Shown piece by piece: positions 32,082 to 42,123 of a stretch of 53,387 bases of DNA. The DNA lies in assembly GCA_964648465.1 (NCBI GenBank), contig CAZYMU010000020.1, positions 1-53,387 on the forward strand. The letters are read 5' to 3'. The DNA is from Aminicenans sp964648465 (GTDB lineage Bacteria; Acidobacteriota; Aminicenantia; Aminicenantales; Aminicenantaceae). The notes beneath the pieces are model-generated. The model saw only the letters and a list, made by a program, of their open reading frames with translations, made no database searches and was not told the DNA's origin. Numbering within the stretch: position 1 is the first letter of the stretch; every line of letters starts with the position of its first letter. A program made the position numbers and the translations under genes.

Positions 32082-33110
32082 TTGTCCGGCGTGACGCTTG
32101 TGATAGCAGATCCGAATGAGGCATGGATACTATCAATGGCGATAGGACAACACTGGGTTGCACAAAGAGTTCCTGACGATGAGGTGGTTGTACTGGCAAA
32201 TGTAAACATAATCGGCGAAATAGACCTGGAAGATACTGATAACTTTTTGGCGTCACTGGATATCATTGAATATGCAATAAAAAGGGGCTGGTACGATCCT
32301 AAAAGTGGTGTACCATTTAATTATAAAGATGCGTACGATGTAGTTAGCAAGGGATGGTTTGAAACCAAATATGGTTGTGACGCAAGACAATGGCGAGGTC
32401 AATGTCTTGTGACTGGAAAGGATATCGCCTTACCGTTTAAGGGGAATCTTCCTTTTTCAGTCAAAGCAAATCGTAAAATCACAGTAAAGGACATGAGAGA
32501 CATGCTAAGCGATCATCTTGAGGGAACTAAGTTCGATAAAACAGAAGGATATAAATTAGGTTCCCCACATGACCTCATGAATTCAGGGGATGGATGTATT
32601 TGTAGTCAACATAACCAGGAGGCTGCTGTGTTCCAGTTAAGAAACTGGCTGCCCCCAGAGATCGGTTGTATTTATTGGAGGACTACTGCTGCATCCTGTT
32701 CCAGCGTTCTTACTCCCTGGTATTTAGGAATCACACAGACCCCTGATATTTACTACAAACAGTACAACCTTAAAGAGAACTTGACAGCAGAATTTCATTT
32801 TAATCCACCTGCAGGAACATTTGATTATGACCCAGAAAAGGCGTTTTGGATTTTTAATTCTCTGGAAAATCTTGTAGATTTGAATTATGGAAAATATATA
32901 AAGAAAGTACGTACAGTCTGGAAAGATTACGAGGCAAAAGAATATGCAATGCAAGCAGCTATCGAAGAAGCCGCTCTTAAGCTGCTAAAAACGGATAAAG
33001 CTTTAGGGAGAAGATTCTTGACTCTTTATTCATGTGGACTTGCTCTCGAAGCCGTGGAAATAGCTAAGAAAATGGTCAATGAGTTGAGAACAGAGCTTTA
33101 TAAATCATAA
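32082..33110 (+). pseudogene. C69-family dipeptidase, 5'-truncated
   Basis: The 342-residue frame matches the middle and C-terminal parts of peptidase family C69 (PepD-like Ntn hydrolases): LVIADPNEAWILSM, HWVAQRVPDDEVVVLANVN, IGEIDLEDTDNFLAS, and HDLMNSGDGCICSQHNQE. Family members start with a self-exposed N-terminal Cys nucleophile followed by over 100 residues before this point. All of that is missing, and the frame opens only at a TTG with no ribosome binding site, 7 bp after the UroD-like stop. Without the nucleophile it cannot be an active C69 enzyme. It is a deletion remnant or an assembly junction. Confidence 0.8.
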
Positions 33111-33214
33111 GTTGAGATTATATTAGAGACGTTTCCTTTTAATAGATTTTTCTTATAATATGGGATGCAGTCTAGTGATCGTTGGCTGACATCTTGGCAA
33201 TTTAAGGAGGAATC

Positions 33215-33772
33215 ATGAAAATAGTTCGACAGATTGGCTCACTGGCTTTCGTGCTTGGGCTATTCACTACGGTATTTATCGGCACGCCTTGGTACGTGAT
33301 TATTTCCAAGGATCCAGTCATACCCTTGTGGCTCAGAATAGCGGTTTTCTGCCTTTTGGGAGGTATACTTGTGGTTTTACTGACAGTGGCTCTCGAACAA
33401 AGTGTAAACAAGACATCGGGAAAGAAGCTTCCCCTTACTGATCCTGACTCCCAAGTTTTAGTGATGAATTCCACAGAAATACCTGGCCGAGAGATAACAG
33501 CGATTCTCGGTATGGCCCAGGGTCATACAGTATTTGCCATTTGGCTTGGAAAAGACCTATCTGCCCTAGTTAGATTGATCCTCGGAGGTGAACTGACTGA
33601 ATACACAGAGATGATGGGAAGGGCTCGTGCAGCGGCTAATAACAGGATGATCGCCCAGGCCGTAGAGATGGAGGCGGATGCAATAATCAATGTTCGTTAT
33701 ATGACTACCAGTGTTGTTGGCAGTGCGGCTGAACTTTTCGCTTACGGCACAGCCGTCAAGCTCAGGAAATAG
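33215..33772 (+). CDS. YbjQ-family (heavy-metal-binding-domain) protein with N-terminal membrane anchor
   Basis: 185 residues. Two membrane segments (about residues 9-30 and 39-62) precede a YbjQ/UPF0145 domain: VMNSTEIPGREITAILGMAQGHTVFA, MMGRARAAANNRMIAQAVEMEADAIINVRY. Members form pentamers; the function is unclear. Stand-alone YbjQ proteins are usually about 105 residues without a membrane part, so this is a membrane-tethered variant. The start has a perfect AAGGAGG 5 nt upstream. It converges on the permease gene. Confidence 0.85.
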   Translation: MKIVRQIGSLAFVLGLFTTVFIGTPWYVIISKDPVIPLWLRIAVFCLLGGILVVLLTVALEQSVNKTSGKKLPLTDPDSQVLVMNSTEIPGREITAILGMAQGHTVFAIWLGKDLSALVRLILGGELTEYTEMMGRARAAANNRMIAQAVEMEADAIINVRYMTTSVVGSAAELFAYGTAVKLRK

Positions 33773-33802
33773 TTCGCTTCTTTTACAGGTAATCTCCAAT
33801 TT

Positions 33803-36361
33803 TTATTCGTAGTGAAGGGACTCAACAATGTTCGACCGCATAGCACGGAGCGCGGGTGTTAACCCGGCTAAAAACCCAGCCAGTATCATGAAAAAAACAG
33901 TAATCATCGATGTAAGCAGTGAATTCTGGGGCGAAAAAAGCATCATGAGCTGAGTATTCTGACTACGCAAGATTTCTACGAGAGCTGAAAGGCCTGAATT
34001 TAAACCCCAACCGATCAGAAATCCAATAAGCCCCCCAAGAAACGTAAGGGCTAAAGCCTCTATGAAGAACTGCTGGAAAATATGTCTTCGAAGTGCCCCC
34101 ACAGCTCTGCGGATGCCTATTTCCCGTGTGCGCTGAGTAACGACAAAAAACATGATATTCATCACTCCAACAGCCCCGATCATCAGAGTGATTACTCCCA
34201 CTCCGCCCAGGAATACCTGAAGTCCCAATACAATATAAACCAGGAAATCCATACCCTCAAGCATGCTCCATATATATAGGGCATCTTCATCTTCCTGCTG
34301 AAATCTGTGCAGTCTGGACAACGTTTTGCGAATTTCCAATATGGCTTCTTTGTAATTCTCCTTGCTGACAGGCGAGACAAGTATTCGAGACAGATATTTC
34401 TGCCCGCTGAAATCTTTCAATGCAGTAGTAAACGGAACAAGCAATTTATCGTCATCATAGGAATTATTCATTGACAGCTGAAAGCCTTTGGGTTGGGCAG
34501 TTCCTACTACGAGATAGCGGACTCCATTGATTTTAACGTATTCTCCTGTGATATCACTTGTACGGCTCCCGAAGAGGCGCTCATGAATGTTTGCTCCCAG
34601 AAAACAGACCCTCCTGCTTTCATCAATGTCTCCTTGATTAATAAACCGCCCCTTTGCAATCTTGAAATTACGCATCTCTTGTGTTTCCGGAACTACACCA
34701 AGGGTGTGTACAGCACGGTTTTCGTTGATGTATTTCACTACAGGAAAATCGCAGTTATATTCCGGAATGGCTCTTTCTACCTTAATGGGAAATGTATTGA
34801 GTGCATCTACGTCTTTTGATGAGAGCCGGACTCTTCGTGCTTCTCGATAGGTGCTTCTTTGTTTTTTAACGCGTCCGCCACTCACAAAGATAGTTTTTTC
34901 ACCCATTTTTCCCCATTCGCGGTCGAAAAATCCCTGGAAACCTGTACCGAATCCAATGAGTACAATTACGGCAGCAATACCCCAGAAGATTCCAAACATC
35001 GTGAGGAAACTCCGGGACTTACTGCTGCGAATTTCGAGAAAGGCTTGTCCGATGAGTTCACCTGTTAATGTGCGAGAAACCCAGAGAGGCTTTGGTATTT
35101 TCCCGCCTTCGGTAGTTTCACCCCGTTCGTACTGAAGTGCTTTTACCGGCTGCATCTCAGCCGCTCTTTTTGCAGGAATGTATCCTGAGACAACTCCGGT
35201 CAGGATCATCACAAATACGACAATCAAGGAAAGTTCCGTAGAGTTTTGGGGAATGGGAATATACTGGGGCAGAGGTAAAAGCCTTACTGCTCCCAGCAGG
35301 GCCGAACCCAGCAGAAAACCAATTAATCCGCCCAGCATTGTAATGAATAGTGATTCGGCCAGGAACTGGAGACGAATGTCCCGTTTCTTTGCTCCTACTG
35401 CTTTACGGATGCCTATTTCTTGGGTTCGTTCCTGTACCGACACAAACATAATATTCATTACTCCAACACCGCCGATAAATAAGGTTATTATTCCGATGAG
35501 GCCCAAGAGAATGTTCAATCCGAGAGAGAGCAGGTTAAACATCTTCTCGAAGAAGGCAAATTCAAAAATCATCAACGCTTCTTCGTCTTCAGGATCGAAA
35601 TGGTGGCGCTCGGCTATGACAGAGCGTGCCTCAGTTACAACTTGACTGGATTTGTAAGTTTCCTTTGGACTGACAAAAACAAGATCAAGGCTCTTCCCGT
35701 CCCCCCACAATTGTTGTGCCGTGCTTAGAGGGATTAGAACCTGGTCGTCATGTCGGCTGTTTATGGTAGATAACTGCGACTTTTTTTCAACAGCCACACC
35801 TACGATGAGGAACGTTACACCATGAATCCTAATCTTTTTGCCTACTGGATCGGATCCTATGTCAAAAAGTTGTTCCTTGATATTGTTGCCTATGAATGCA
35901 AAACGCCGGCGGTTCTTAAAGTCGTCCTCGGTGATAAACCGTCCTTTTGCCACCTGCCAGTTGTTCATCTTTTTAGCAGCCGGCAGGATACCGCGGATGT
36001 TGTATCGCCGGGATTCTGTTTCGGCTTTCACATAGTACCATCGGGCCATCTGAGGGTTTATTTCGGCTACCGAAGGACATTGAATTTGAATAGCCTCAAT
36101 ATCCTTCATTTCCGGCACAATGGGCCGTCCGGCTTTATAACCACCAACACCAATGGAAGTATGACCTGGTATCAAAACAACCAGGTCTTCCCCGATTTTG
36201 TGCATACCTTCCATCATGAAATTGCTGAACCCGAATCCCCAACCCAACAAAATCATTATGGCTATAATGCCCCAGATAATCCCGAAAAGCGTAAGTATGC
36301 TTCTGAGGCGATTTGCTTTAAGATCTATGAAGGCCTGTCTTATTATTTCCGAAAAATTCAT
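33803..36361 (-). CDS. Double MacB-type ABC permease (two permease units in one chain)
   Basis: An 852-residue fusion of two complete MacB_PCD-FtsX permease units. The first begins IIRQAFIDLKANRLRSILTLFGIIWG, has a periplasmic MacB_PCD domain and three C-terminal helices with TQEIGIRKAVGAKKRDI. The second restarts near residue 430 (GQAFLEIRSSKSRSFLTMFG) and ends with TREIGIRRAVGALRRHI and three more helices. One chain could therefore replace a permease dimer. The adaptor gene lies 70 bp upstream on the same strand, but no MacB-type ATPase is present in this cluster. An AAGGA site sits 7 nt before ATG. Confidence 0.9.
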   Translation of the reverse strand: MNFSEIIRQAFIDLKANRLRSILTLFGIIWGIIAIMILLGWGFGFSNFMMEGMHKIGEDLVVLIPGHTSIGVGGYKAGRPIVPEMKDIEAIQIQCPSVAEINPQMARWYYVKAETESRRYNIRGILPAAKKMNNWQVAKGRFITEDDFKNRRRFAFIGNNIKEQLFDIGSDPVGKKIRIHGVTFLIVGVAVEKKSQLSTINSRHDDQVLIPLSTAQQLWGDGKSLDLVFVSPKETYKSSQVVTEARSVIAERHHFDPEDEEALMIFEFAFFEKMFNLLSLGLNILLGLIGIITLFIGGVGVMNIMFVSVQERTQEIGIRKAVGAKKRDIRLQFLAESLFITMLGGLIGFLLGSALLGAVRLLPLPQYIPIPQNSTELSLIVVFVMILTGVVSGYIPAKRAAEMQPVKALQYERGETTEGGKIPKPLWVSRTLTGELIGQAFLEIRSSKSRSFLTMFGIFWGIAAVIVLIGFGTGFQGFFDREWGKMGEKTIFVSGGRVKKQRSTYREARRVRLSSKDVDALNTFPIKVERAIPEYNCDFPVVKYINENRAVHTLGVVPETQEMRNFKIAKGRFINQGDIDESRRVCFLGANIHERLFGSRTSDITGEYVKINGVRYLVVGTAQPKGFQLSMNNSYDDDKLLVPFTTALKDFSGQKYLSRILVSPVSKENYKEAILEIRKTLSRLHRFQQEDEDALYIWSMLEGMDFLVYIVLGLQVFLGGVGVITLMIGAVGVMNIMFFVVTQRTREIGIRRAVGALRRHIFQQFFIEALALTFLGGLIGFLIGWGLNSGLSALVEILRSQNTQLMMLFSPQNSLLTSMITVFFMILAGFLAGLTPALRAMRSNIVESLHYE

Positions 36362-36431
36362 AACTAAATCCTTGATAAATGGCTTGTTCGGACCAATGTC
36401 AGGATGGGGCCATGAAACTTATTTTATGACA

Positions 36432-37571
36432 CTACTTAGGGAGAATCACAACCTGGCCCTTTTCAAGGCCTGATAGGACCTCAGTTCGAAGACCGTCGGA
36501 AATGCCCTTTGTAATTTCAATTTTCTGCATTCCTTCCGGGACAGAATCATCCTGGATATTGACGAAAGTTTTCCCGTCCTCGTATATTATTGCGCCCTCT
36601 GGGACAACCAGAACATTATCATGTTCCTCCAGAATGAGCTCGGCATCTGCTGACATGCCAACACGGAGTCTATCCTCAGGGTCATGGATTGCCGCCCGGA
36701 TTTCGAAGTTAATGATATCCTCCTCCTCGCGGCCCTGGGGGCTGATGTGAGTCAGATCTGCTTTAAAAGGCTCGTCAGGATAAGATTCGACATATATCCT
36801 GGCTGGCAAACCAAGATGAACCTTTCCGATATCTGCCTCGTCCACGTCGCCTAGAAAATGCTTCTCAGAGACGTCGGCGATTGTCATGATAACTGTTCCT
36901 CCGTAGGCCGAGGAAATGGGGATGACCGCACTCCCTTTGTCGGTGTCCCGGGAAAGGATAATACCCGATATGGGAGCAATCACTGTCATGCTGGCTATGG
37001 CTTCCCGTGTCTCTTTATCGATTTCACGTTTATCCTGCTCGGTGACTTCGATGCCTTCAACCAGTGCTGATACATTCGATCCCTGCTCCAGCACTCGCAG
37101 TTGAGCCATGGCAGCGTAAAAACGGGCCTTAGCAGTTTGGTAGCTCGCTTTAGCCCGATCGTAATTTTCTGGCGAAATCACGTTTTGTTCATGAAGTTCT
37201 TTGCTCCTCAGATATTGTTTTTCGGCGACGTCCTTATTGTATGCTGTGGCCTTTACTTCGGTCCGTGCCCGAACCATTTCCACTGGAGTGGCTCCCGGAA
37301 TAATTTCCACCAGTTTCTGGCCAACAGTCACCTTGTCACCTTCCTCAATATAAAACTGCTTGATGACGCCTCCTATTTTTGATTTGATCTCGGCTTTGTA
37401 AAGTGCTTCTATCTTACCGGTAGCCACAACGGTTTTCGCTATGTTCCTTATTTCTACTTCTGCAGTGTTTGCTGTTTCGGTGTCAGCGTTTTTTTTGCAG
37501 CTTTTGGTTGCCAGAAAAAGAGCGCCAATAATCACTGCAATGACTACGATTATGATGATGGCTTTTTTCAT
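36432..37571 (-). CDS. Periplasmic adaptor (membrane fusion) protein, MacA/HlyD-like
   Basis: 379 residues. A membrane anchor (IIIIVVIAVIIGALFLA) is followed by a lipoyl/barrel-sandwich half motif (IKSKIGGVIKQFYIEEGDKVTVGQKL), an alpha-hairpin (about 95-155), the second lipoyl half (MTVIAPISGIILSRDTDKG) and a beta-barrel with a membrane-proximal domain (EGAIIYEDGKTFV). It links an inner-membrane exporter to an outer-membrane channel. Its neighbours are the double MacB permease downstream and a small lipoprotein 22 bp upstream; no TolC-like gene is seen. Confidence 0.92.
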   Translation of the reverse strand: MKKAIIIIVVIAVIIGALFLATKSCKKNADTETANTAEVEIRNIAKTVVATGKIEALYKAEIKSKIGGVIKQFYIEEGDKVTVGQKLVEIIPGATPVEMVRARTEVKATAYNKDVAEKQYLRSKELHEQNVISPENYDRAKASYQTAKARFYAAMAQLRVLEQGSNVSALVEGIEVTEQDKREIDKETREAIASMTVIAPISGIILSRDTDKGSAVIPISSAYGGTVIMTIADVSEKHFLGDVDEADIGKVHLGLPARIYVESYPDEPFKADLTHISPQGREEEDIINFEIRAAIHDPEDRLRVGMSADAELILEEHDNVLVVPEGAIIYEDGKTFVNIQDDSVPEGMQKIEITKGISDGLRTEVLSGLEKGQVVILPK

Positions 37572-37593
37572 TAGTCAACTCCATAAAAAAAAG

Positions 37594-38022
37594 CTATTTT
37601 TGTTTTGTTAGTTCAAATACCATAGCGCCACCTGTTTCTTCAAAAAATTGAGGGCGTTTCGGAGAGCCGGGTTCATTTAAAGTAAGGATCAATTTATCTC
37701 CATTGATTTTATAAATCCCCAGTGAAGTTTTTCCAGTATACTGAGGAATGGCGGATTCTTTAATCTTTATGTCTATTTGTTTTGGTGTTTTGTTTGTTTT
37801 TAATTCCATTGTTCCTTTATACCAGTAGCTCGGATTTGGTGAGGTAATACTGAAATTATCACCTGAGAATGTAAAGGTCATTCCCTGGATATCGTTTGAC
37901 CATTTCCCTTCGAGTTCGGTAGCAGCACCTAAAGTTCCAGTATTGCTTGAATTCAAACAGCCAAATGCGAAAATAGCACCAGCGATTATTGTAACGAAAA
38001 ATATCAAAGCAAATTTTTTCAT
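37594..38022 (-). CDS. Small lipoprotein with lipocalin-like (TIGR03067-type) domain
   Basis: 142 residues. The signal peptide KFALIFFVTIIAGAIFAFGC ends in a lipobox Cys. The mature part, ELEGKWSNDIQGMTFTFSGD, KTPKQIDIKI, GIYKINGDKLILTLNEPG, PKRPQFFEE, resembles the TIGR03067/lipocalin-like pattern found in secreted proteins of unknown function. The second ATG is chosen because AAGGAGG abuts the first ATG with no spacing and lies 6 nt before the second. It is followed by the adaptor gene at 22 bp, so it is likely its operon partner. Confidence 0.7.
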   Translation of the reverse strand: MKKFALIFFVTIIAGAIFAFGCLNSSNTGTLGAATELEGKWSNDIQGMTFTFSGDNFSITSPNPSYWYKGTMELKTNKTPKQIDIKIKESAIPQYTGKTSLGIYKINGDKLILTLNEPGSPKRPQFFEETGGAMVFELTKQK

Positions 38023-38205
38023 AAACATCCTCCTTCAATTTTATTCAAGAAACCAGAGCATTTTTGCTCCATTTTATTAACTTTATAAACAAGAATTTAC
38101 CTTTAAGTGATGAATAATTATTTCAAAAACTAAAAACTGTGTCAACTGAGGAAAAAATGGCTTTTATTACACTTTGCCTGAGTTTTTTATTTGAAGCGGA
38201 TATGA

Positions 38206-40779
38206 TCACTGTTTTACCTGTATGATGACTTTGTGTGATACGAATTCACTGTTTTTGCCTTGTGGCATTACAAATCTAAGGCTGCTTTTAATGATTTCTG
38301 CTCCTTCCAGGCTCTCAACTGTTTCCGGGTTCACTGTGCTCAATTGATAGGTGCTTCCGGCCAGGCCTTCTACGATAAGCTCAAATTTTGAACCTTCTCT
38401 GTGGAAAGAAATGATTTTTAGGCCCTTATTTCTGTCTCCCACTTTACCATCCTGCAGCAAAGGAAAGATTTCGAAAGCCGGGAGGAAGGAGATTTCTATC
38501 TGTATGGAGTCCTTATTTATAGGAATATTTACGAAAGGTTGGACAATCTGTGCAGCTTCAGAACATTTAAAATCAAAAGGGTGTCCGTCGACAACAAGCG
38601 ACTGGATATGAGTTCCTGCGCCAAGCGCAGGTGCGAACCGAAGCCTGTATTCTCCGGCGTCTCCTGCTTTAACAAAAACTATGATTTTATTCTTGTCTCT
38701 CCTGTAGTCGAATGCAAAGACGGCTTTTCCTATCTTGAAATTGTCAATTGAAACATGGTCCCAGCAGGCCGGAAAATGCGGGGCAAAAGAGACAAATTTA
38801 TCCAGTGCGTTGCCTTCAAGCCCCAGTAGTCCGCGAACAAAAGGAAGCACTGCTCCTGCTGAGGAAAAACCCTGTTGAGACACAGCCTCCTGCGGCCAGA
38901 CATTATGAGTGCCTGAAAAGACCTCCGTGATACAGCCAAGTGCGTTATCAAAAGTATGTCGTGCTGTAGACATAAGCAGGCTGTAGGCCTGGAGAGGCAT
39001 GTGGTGTTTGTAAAGGGCAGTTGTCACCCAGCTTGTGAGAAAAGGCCATACTGCTCCGTAGTTATAATTCAGAGGCTGGAAATGCTTACTGTTCACAGAA
39101 ATGCTCCGTATTCCCCAGTCTGTTGTAAGCTCAGAAGAGCTTATTCTTTCGAGTGACTTTAAACTTCGCTTCTCTGTGCCGAAATCCCACATAAGGCCTA
39201 TTGAGTTCCACGGCGAGATTTCCTTGACGTGTTCGCCTTTTGTATTAAATGCATATGCATAGAACTGGTTGTCTTTGTCCCAGAACTTTTCGTTGAATGC
39301 ATTTAGGGCTTTCTGATATAGATGTTTTGAATCTGCAGCATAGGATTTTTTACCTGCAATGGCAGCAAGGTAAGGCATGGCATAAGCTGCACGCACCCAG
39401 ACAGCAGCTAAATATATGTCTGTTTCTATTCCTGTCAAGGCTCCGTATTCAAGCGCACCGAGGCCTGCTTTTTTGTTGTCCATCAATCCATCGTTGTTGG
39501 TATCAGTGGCCAGGCACCACTCAAAGGCCATCTTTAAGGAATCCCAGCTCTTTTTTATAAAATCTGTGTCTCCGCTCATTTTGGCATATTCGTACATGGC
39601 AGCAATGTAATAAGGGGTTGTATCTCCATGGATATATCCGTAATGGTAATCTTTCCACCAGTCGATATATCCTGCTGCCTGTGAGAGCTCATGGGGCATT
39701 TTCCCGTCCTTTCGCTGCCATTTCTGTGTAAAAGCAAGAGCATCCCGTACGAATGGATAAACACCATAGCTTAAAAGGCTGAATGAATTTATGTAAGCAT
39801 CGCCCCCAAAGAACCAGCCGAATCCGGGCCGGCCGCTTGTTCCGGATGCTCCCAGCCCGGCAACCAGTCCTTTTCCAAGGTCCGGATTTTCCACCATGAG
39901 GTTGTCAAAAACTACTTTTGCCCATGAAAAGGCTAGGTTCAGCTCTGTGCTTGGTGTTTGAACGCGAAGTGTGTTTTTGCGAAGATCACGGTAGTATTCC
40001 AGATTCTTCTTGTAGGATTTTTCAGGGTTTGTTTTCAGGTTTTCATAAACTTTAAGGACTTTCTTCTGAGGCCCCTTGCCGCCGGCTATAATAATTGGGA
40101 TATAGCTGTTTTTGACTTTCAATGGATCCTGAATCTCGATTTTAAATTCACTTGGTGTATCAGAAAGCATGTGTGCAGGAGTGTAAGAAATTCCAGAGGC
40201 AGCAGGGCTCCCGATGATTCCATGATTTTTTCCTGTGGGTTCTGAGATGATATAGGCCCTTAGCTTATCATTCCAGTAAGCATACTGACCACCGATTCCT
40301 GCAGGCCACATCGGCTGCAAAACAGGCAGGAATCCGCAGACAATTGTGAGCGGCTCTGTTGATTCTGCCTTCAGGAGAATAATGGCTCCTGCTTCCTCGA
40401 CAGGGGTTATGTAGATGGCTTTTACGGTAAAGGATTGATAAGTAAAAGTCAGGGTTGTTGCTTCAGGAGAAACAGATATATAGCGGACAATGTCTCTTCC
40501 CTGGATAAGACGTGTGGAGCCTGATGTTAAAAACGAGAACTCAAAACTGCGCAAGAGCTTGAGGGGATAAGCCCATGCTTCAAAAGAACCGCATTCGTCC
40601 GCAAGAATGGCAAATTTTCTGCCGGCTTTATTAAAGGGAGTTCCTGGATGGGCCAGGCGCTCGAGAGCCATGTCATTGGGCTCTGTCTTAAATTCTGGTA
40701 CGAGTCCCTGTTGGGCATGCAGTACTGCAAGGATAAGAAAGAAAAACAAGCTGATTATGGCCACTTTTTTAATTGACAT
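38206..40779 (-). CDS. Secreted glycogen-debranching-enzyme-like glycosidase (six-hairpin fold)
   Basis: 857 residues with an N-terminal signal peptide (KKVAIISLFFFLILAVLHAQ), so extracytoplasmic. The central part is an (alpha/alpha)6 glycosidase domain related to the amylo-alpha-1,6-glucosidase/MGH1-type group: WFFGGDAYINSFSLLSYG, DGKMPHELSQ, YGYIHGDTTPYYIAAMYEYAK, and WPQEAVSQQGFSSAG. An N-terminal beta-sandwich and a C-terminal beta domain flank it. The ATG at 40779 has GGGAG upstream and begins the signal peptide; an in-frame extension upstream lacks both. The substrate is an oligo- or polysaccharide that cannot be defined here. Confidence 0.82.
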   Translation of the reverse strand: MSIKKVAIISLFFFLILAVLHAQQGLVPEFKTEPNDMALERLAHPGTPFNKAGRKFAILADECGSFEAWAYPLKLLRSFEFSFLTSGSTRLIQGRDIVRYISVSPEATTLTFTYQSFTVKAIYITPVEEAGAIILLKAESTEPLTIVCGFLPVLQPMWPAGIGGQYAYWNDKLRAYIISEPTGKNHGIIGSPAASGISYTPAHMLSDTPSEFKIEIQDPLKVKNSYIPIIIAGGKGPQKKVLKVYENLKTNPEKSYKKNLEYYRDLRKNTLRVQTPSTELNLAFSWAKVVFDNLMVENPDLGKGLVAGLGASGTSGRPGFGWFFGGDAYINSFSLLSYGVYPFVRDALAFTQKWQRKDGKMPHELSQAAGYIDWWKDYHYGYIHGDTTPYYIAAMYEYAKMSGDTDFIKKSWDSLKMAFEWCLATDTNNDGLMDNKKAGLGALEYGALTGIETDIYLAAVWVRAAYAMPYLAAIAGKKSYAADSKHLYQKALNAFNEKFWDKDNQFYAYAFNTKGEHVKEISPWNSIGLMWDFGTEKRSLKSLERISSSELTTDWGIRSISVNSKHFQPLNYNYGAVWPFLTSWVTTALYKHHMPLQAYSLLMSTARHTFDNALGCITEVFSGTHNVWPQEAVSQQGFSSAGAVLPFVRGLLGLEGNALDKFVSFAPHFPACWDHVSIDNFKIGKAVFAFDYRRDKNKIIVFVKAGDAGEYRLRFAPALGAGTHIQSLVVDGHPFDFKCSEAAQIVQPFVNIPINKDSIQIEISFLPAFEIFPLLQDGKVGDRNKGLKIISFHREGSKFELIVEGLAGSTYQLSTVNPETVESLEGAEIIKSSLRFVMPQGKNSEFVSHKVIIQVKQ

Positions 40780-41136
40780 CTTGTGCTCCCTTTTTTTCAT
40801 CTTTTTAGAAATTATCATCAAATCTGCTGACAATGTAAAGAAGAAGGAAAGAACTAAAGAATTTTTGCTGAAAAGGTACGATAAGATTTTTAATTTGTCT
40901 TTTAAAAAATTCTATTTTATGACTGCAGGTTATAGATTTCCATAATTTACCCATTTTCTATAACTTACAGTTATAAATTATGATGAATTGAGATGATTCT
41001 ATTGAATTTTTTACTGAAGAAAGATTAGAAATTTCCCTTGTATAGAATTACTCTCCTTAAATTGATTTAAACTTCTATTGTAATTAGCTTAACAAACTGG
41101 TCTGCGATTCAGAAGTAATATTTTTTGACTTTAAGA
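40780..41136. other. AT-rich intergenic region
   Basis: 357 bp upstream of the glycosidase gene. Only a weak inverted repeat (ATAACT-TAC-AGTTAT near 40960-40980) is visible. I see no confident promoter, RNA or coding frame. Confidence 0.4.
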
Positions 41137-42093
41137 CTAATAGGGATCATAACCTCCCCAGGTGGATATTTTTAATAGATTTTCGGAAAACCTGATTTCA
41201 TCGGGTGTGATACATTCATCCAGTGCATTTATTAGTTTTTCTTTTGCCATAGCCTGAGCTACTCCGGGGTCAATGCCTAGTTTTATTAGTAAACCCTTAT
41301 ATAACTGAAAAAGTAAAGAGTTATCCATTATATTGGAAACAATTGTGGGGTCGTCATAATAATGTGTATTTTCTACATCTAGTCCTGCTTTTTTAAATAC
41401 TCTCCAGACCGTCTTGCTGCAGTACCAGCGCCAGGGGCCCCATCTTGATACCGGATCCAGGTTCAGTTTCAGGAAGGAGTAAATTGTCCAGCCCTGATAC
41501 CAGCGCATGATGGAATTCTGTGCCCAGTTCAGTCTCCAGGAATTCACTCCTTGTGCCTCAAGCCGACTTACCATTTTGCCATCGCCATAGTACCATTCTG
41601 AAGGCGTTTCGTAGGTTACCCCATCAAGATTTGCCGTAATTATACATCCCTGGTCGGGGTCGGTTGCTGCATATTTTTGCTTGTCAAATGAACCGCAGTG
41701 AGTATACATGCCAGGTAGAACCAGAAAGATAATACTGCCCTCTGTTGCACTCAATAGAACAGTTCTGTCAGTGAAGTCTCCGAATGGCAGGATTTGGCCA
41801 GCGGTCTCCATGCGCCTGACCCGGGAAGTACCAAGCCTTATCCTGTTTTTTTTCATAAGGTCTCTAACAATTCCTTCGGTATCATTTTGCTCCAGATACT
41901 CTTTTAGTTCGGACATGTCGCCTGTGAAATAGGCTCGATAAACCATGTCAACAAACTGCGCTGTCTTTGCCTGAGCTTGAGCTATGGCTGGGTCTACTTC
42001 TTCCTCATTCTGGATGTTGAAGCCCAGAAGGCCGAAGCAGACAAGAGAGACTGCAAGAACCATGACAGCGCCTAAAAAAAGCTTTTTTTTCAT
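41137..42093 (-). CDS. Secreted YiiX-like (permuted NlpC/P60) predicted cysteine hydrolase
   Basis: 318 residues with a signal peptide (LFLGAVMVLAVSLVCFGLLG). The central pattern fits the circularly permuted papain-like YiiX/YebB group: a GSIIFLVLPGMYTHCGSFD strand carrying the candidate catalytic His132 comes first, and WRWYCSKTVWRVFKKAGLD with candidate Cys225 comes second. Such enzymes hydrolyse amide or ester bonds in cell-wall peptides or lipids. The match is by motif order only, so the assignment is tentative. AAGGAGG lies 7 nt before the ATG. It follows the propeller lipoprotein gene by 30 bp. Confidence 0.6.
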   Translation of the reverse strand: MKKKLFLGAVMVLAVSLVCFGLLGFNIQNEEEVDPAIAQAQAKTAQFVDMVYRAYFTGDMSELKEYLEQNDTEGIVRDLMKKNRIRLGTSRVRRMETAGQILPFGDFTDRTVLLSATEGSIIFLVLPGMYTHCGSFDKQKYAATDPDQGCIITANLDGVTYETPSEWYYGDGKMVSRLEAQGVNSWRLNWAQNSIMRWYQGWTIYSFLKLNLDPVSRWGPWRWYCSKTVWRVFKKAGLDVENTHYYDDPTIVSNIMDNSLLFQLYKGLLIKLGIDPGVAQAMAKEKLINALDECITPDEIRFSENLLKISTWGGYDPY

Positions 42094-42123
42094 AATTATC
42101 CTCCTTTCAAATAGATGCATACT

